60,000 nucleotides of DNA, taken from positions 1 to 60,000 of the forward strand of contig NZ_HG916852.1 in the NCBI RefSeq assembly GCF_000577275.2. Reading direction: 5' to 3'. Each line of letters begins with the position of its first letter. Position 1 is the first letter of the stretch. This DNA comes from Rhizobium favelukesii (GTDB taxonomy: Bacteria > Pseudomonadota > Alphaproteobacteria > Rhizobiales > Rhizobiaceae). The notes beneath the pieces were generated by a model. That model was given only the letters and a program-made list of their open reading frames with translations. It did no database searches and was not told where the DNA came from. This document shows, piece after piece, positions 57,699-60,000 of this stretch. The position numbers and the translations under genes were made by a program.

Positions 57699-60000
57699 TC
57701 ATGTATCACGAGGTTTTACCCTTGTCGTCGGCATGGCGTCGTCCGGCCGCTCAGGCCAGGGGTGTTTGGGATAGCGGCCGCGCATGTCGGCGCGCACATC
57801 CTTCCACGAGCCGGCCCAGAAGCCGGGCAGGTCGCGGGTGGTCTGAATCGGCCGATGTGCCGGCGATGTCAGCTCGAGAAGCAGCGGCAGTCGGCCGTCA
57901 CCGATCGCCGGATGGTGCTTGAGGCCGAAGAGTTCCTGCACACGGATCGTCAAAGTCGGCTCTTCGCCGTGATACTGGATCGGATGGCGCTGTCCCGTCG
58001 GCGCTTCGAAATGCGTCGGCGCGAGGCGCGAAAGATCGCGCTGCAGCCCGTGCGGTATCAATGCCATCAAACCGTTCGAAAGGCCGGATGGGGAGATATC
58101 GGAAATCCCCCGAGCATCCATCTGATAGGGAACGAACCACTCGTCCAGCCGCGAAAGCAGCGCTTCGTCGCTGAGGTCAGGCCACGGGTCGCCGATACTG
58201 CGGTGAAGAAAGCCCATGCGTTCGCGAAGCTGTATGGCCTCCTTGGAAAAGGGAAGCTGTTCCAACCCCAGCTCGCGCACGCCTTCCGCCAGAGCGCGGC
58301 TGACGGCCTCACCGGTCGGACGGGGCAGCGGCGTCTCGTCGAAGACGATGGCGCCGAGCCGCGTCGCCCGTCTGGCCCTGACCTGCCGGTTTTGCCGGTC
58401 GAAGAAGGTTTGGTCGCCAGTCGAAATGGCATCGGGCAGCTCTTCCTCGATGTCGGCGCGCGAAACCTCTGCTGCCGCCAGGATGCGCCCCCGCGCTGCG
58501 CGGCCCGTCAGGTCGGCGATGACGAGCATCTGGCTGCCGGCAAGTCGGTCGGTCTCCGGCAGCTCCGCGCCGCGCCCGTTCGTCATGAGGAACCGGCCTC
58601 TGCCGCCGCGCTGGAGCGCGATTCGGTCAGGAAAGGCGTGCAGCAGCAACCTTCCCGTCTGGCCGGGTTCCATTGCCTTTGCGACATCGAGACCTTTGGC
58701 CAGTCGAGCCGCCAGCTGACGCGAGCCCTCGGCGCGATCGCCGCGCTCCGACCGGAAACGTCGCATCCGCTCTTCCAGATCAAGGCTCGGGCCGCCGAGG
58801 CCTTGTTCGGTCAGCAGCACGGCAAGCGCCGCCGCATCCCTTGCATGCCCGGTCTCGCCGGCCGAGATCACCATGGCGGCCAGACGCGGTGGCAGCGCAA
58901 GGTCGCGCATCATCTTTCCGCGCGCAGTCAATGCACCGTCCTTGCCGAGCGCGCCGAGCTGCAGCAACAGCGCGCGCGCTTCCGAAAGCGTCGTCTCCGG
59001 CGGCTGGTCGACAAAGGACAGCGAGCGGGCGTCTTGAACACCCCAATGGGCCAGATCAAGGACAAGGCCAGAAAGATCGCTGGAGAGAATCTGCGGCGGT
59101 GTGAATGCTGCCAATGCCGCCGTCTGCCCCTGGTGCCACAGACGGATGGCGATACCGGGCTCGGTTCGCCCCGCACGTCCGGCGCGTTGGTCAGCCGAGG
59201 CGCGTGAAACACGCACCGTCTCCAGCCGTGTGATGCCGGTTGATGCCTCGAACACAGGAAGCCGCTGCAGGCCGCTGTCGATGACGATCCGCACGCCGTC
59301 AATGGTGATCGACGTCTCGGCAATCGAGGTGGCGAGCACGACCTTGCGCATACCGGGCTCGGCCGGTCGGATTGCAGCGTCCTGTTCCGTTTGTGTCAGA
59401 TTGCCGTAAAGCGGTGCGATCAGCGTTTGTGGCCCGAAGCGGCCGTCGAGCCGCTCCTCGGTGCGGGCGATCTCCGCCTGGCCGGGCAGGAAGGCGAGGA
59501 TCGATCCGCTCTCCCTGGTGTGCGCGTCCACGATGGCGCGCGCCATCGCGTCTTCAATGCGCTCGCCGCCCGGCCGATCCTGATAGCGGATGTCGATCGG
59601 ATAGCTTCGGCCCATGCTTTCGATCACGGGCGGCTGGTCGAGAAGTGCCGCGACGCGGGCGACGTCAAGGGTCGCCGACATGACAAGCACGCGCAGGTCA
59701 TCGCGCAAGGCGGATTGCACGTCGAGCGCCAGCGCAAGGCCAAAGTCGGCGTCCAGCGAACGCTCGTGGAACTCGTCGAAGATGACGGTCGAGACACCGG
59801 AGAGTTCCGGGTCGTCGAGGATCATGCGGGCGAACACGCCTTCGGTGACGACCTCGATGCGGGTTTTGGCGGATATTCTGGTGTCGAGGCGCATGCGATA
59901 GCCGACTGTCTCCCCCACAGTCTCGCCAAGCAGCGACGCCATGCGGCTTGCTGCAGCGCGGGCCGCCAGGCGCCGCGGCTCCAGGAGCACGATCTTGCCG
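57699..60000 (-). CDS. hrpB: ATP-dependent helicase HrpB (5' end outside window)
   Basis: The last 767 or so codons of a DEAH-box helicase of the HrpB family. The frame is still open at the window edge, so the true start and Walker A lie to the right. Present are LLEPRRLAARAAA (motif Ia), FDEFHERSLDADF (motif II), VMSATLD (III), ATSIAETSITIDGV and QRAGRAGRTEPG (V, VI), then the HA2 and HrpB C-terminal domains. The full-length family is about 820 residues, so only some 50 are missing. Function in bacteria is uncertain, and it is distinct from the type III secretion regulator of the same name. Confidence 0.93.
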   Translation of the reverse strand, partial: GKIVLLEPRRLAARAAASRMASLLGETVGETVGYRMRLDTRISAKTRIEVVTEGVFARMILDDPELSGVSTVIFDEFHERSLDADFGLALALDVQSALRDDLRVLVMSATLDVARVAALLDQPPVIESMGRSYPIDIRYQDRPGGERIEDAMARAIVDAHTRESGSILAFLPGQAEIARTEERLDGRFGPQTLIAPLYGNLTQTEQDAAIRPAEPGMRKVVLATSIAETSITIDGVRIVIDSGLQRLPVFEASTGITRLETVRVSRASADQRAGRAGRTEPGIAIRLWHQGQTAALAAFTPPQILSSDLSGLVLDLAHWGVQDARSLSFVDQPPETTLSEARALLLQLGALGKDGALTARGKMMRDLALPPRLAAMVISAGETGHARDAAALAVLLTEQGLGGPSLDLEERMRRFRSERGDRAEGSRQLAARLAKGLDVAKAMEPGQTGRLLLHAFPDRIALQRGGRGRFLMTNGRGAELPETDRLAGSQMLVIADLTGRAARGRILAAAEVSRADIEEELPDAISTGDQTFFDRQNRQVRARRATRLGAIVFDETPLPRPTGEAVSRALAEGVRELGLEQLPFSKEAIQLRERMGFLHRSIGDPWPDLSDEALLSRLDEWFVPYQMDARGISDISPSGLSNGLMALIPHGLQRDLSRLAPTHFEAPTGQRHPIQYHGEEPTLTIRVQELFGLKHHPAIGDGRLPLLLELTSPAHRPIQTTRDLPGFWAGSWKDVRADMRGRYPKHPWPERPDDAMPTTRVKPRDT

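Noticed and set aside
57441..59207. 588-codon plus-strand frame opposite hrpB
   Set aside because: Long only because of GC-rich third positions; no family similarity and antisense to helicase motifs.

Overview
The window looks like chromosomal DNA of an alphaproteobacterium of the Rhizobiaceae (Rhizobium, Agrobacterium or Sinorhizobium type). The evidence is gene content and order: a ppsR-maf-aroE-coaE-dnaQ / secB-fxsA-timA-mltA-smr-HTH-gyrB block, trpFBA-accD-folC, chvI-chvG-hprK-manX-ptsH-ahcY-divL, hisB-DUF2628-hisHAFE-coaA, hslV-GNAT-hslU and actS-actR. Coding density is high and the third-codon-position bias is GC-rich throughout. I see no insertion sequence, prophage, CRISPR array, rRNA or tRNA gene, and no region of foreign composition. 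This is core, vertically inherited DNA.

Layout. (1) 1-198 is the edge of a probable chromosomal replication origin with three DnaA-box matches. It is followed by ppsR, maf, aroE, coaE and dnaQ in tight, overlapping order. A 16-bp ParB parS-like site spans the maf stop and aroE start. (2) 3.8-10.4 kb: secB and fxsA on the minus strand, then the plus-strand cluster timA-mltA-smr-HTH and gyrB. (3) 10.4-16.3 kb: a looser set of metabolic and stress genes (nitroreductase, DUF2218, glutathionyl-hydroquinone reductase, FAH-fold hydrolase, intracellular PHB depolymerase, DUF2852, YgjP-type metallopeptidase). (4) 16.4-21.5 kb: trpF-trpB-trpA-accD-folC. (5) 21.5-33.5 kb, minus strand: divL, a tsaE-amgK fusion, a murU-like gene, addB, addA, then trxA. 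(6) 33.7-39.2 kb, minus strand: chvI-chvG-hprK-manX-ptsH and ahcY. ahcY is preceded by a perfect 20-bp palindromic operator candidate. (7) 39.5-42.2 kb: pckA (with a second parS-like site after it), arfB, alkB. (8) 42.2-46.9 kb, minus strand: histidine operon with coaA. (9) 47.1-54.3 kb: hslV-GNAT-hslU, a DUF1402 protein resembling a lytic transglycosylase, a cytochrome P450, and malate synthase G. (10) 54.3-60 kb: L,D-transpeptidase, mmcB, actR, actS and a 5'-truncated hrpB.

Themes. Several genes and sites concern chromosome replication, segregation and the cell cycle (oriC boxes, parS-like sites, gyrB, dnaQ, DivL with Tyr in place of the phospho-accepting His). A second theme is the envelope and its recycling (mltA, the AmgK-like domain plus MurU-like enzyme, L,D-transpeptidase, DUF1402, ChvG/ChvI). 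A third is central carbon and its regulation (ppsR, pckA, glcB, HPr/EIIA/HprK regulatory phosphorelay, phaZ). No wholly new system stands out. The most noteworthy items are the origin edge with parS-like sites, the TsaE-AmgK fusion beside a MurU-like gene, the lysozyme-like motifs in DUF1402, the ahcY operator palindrome, and the missing zinc-ribbon cysteines in AccD.
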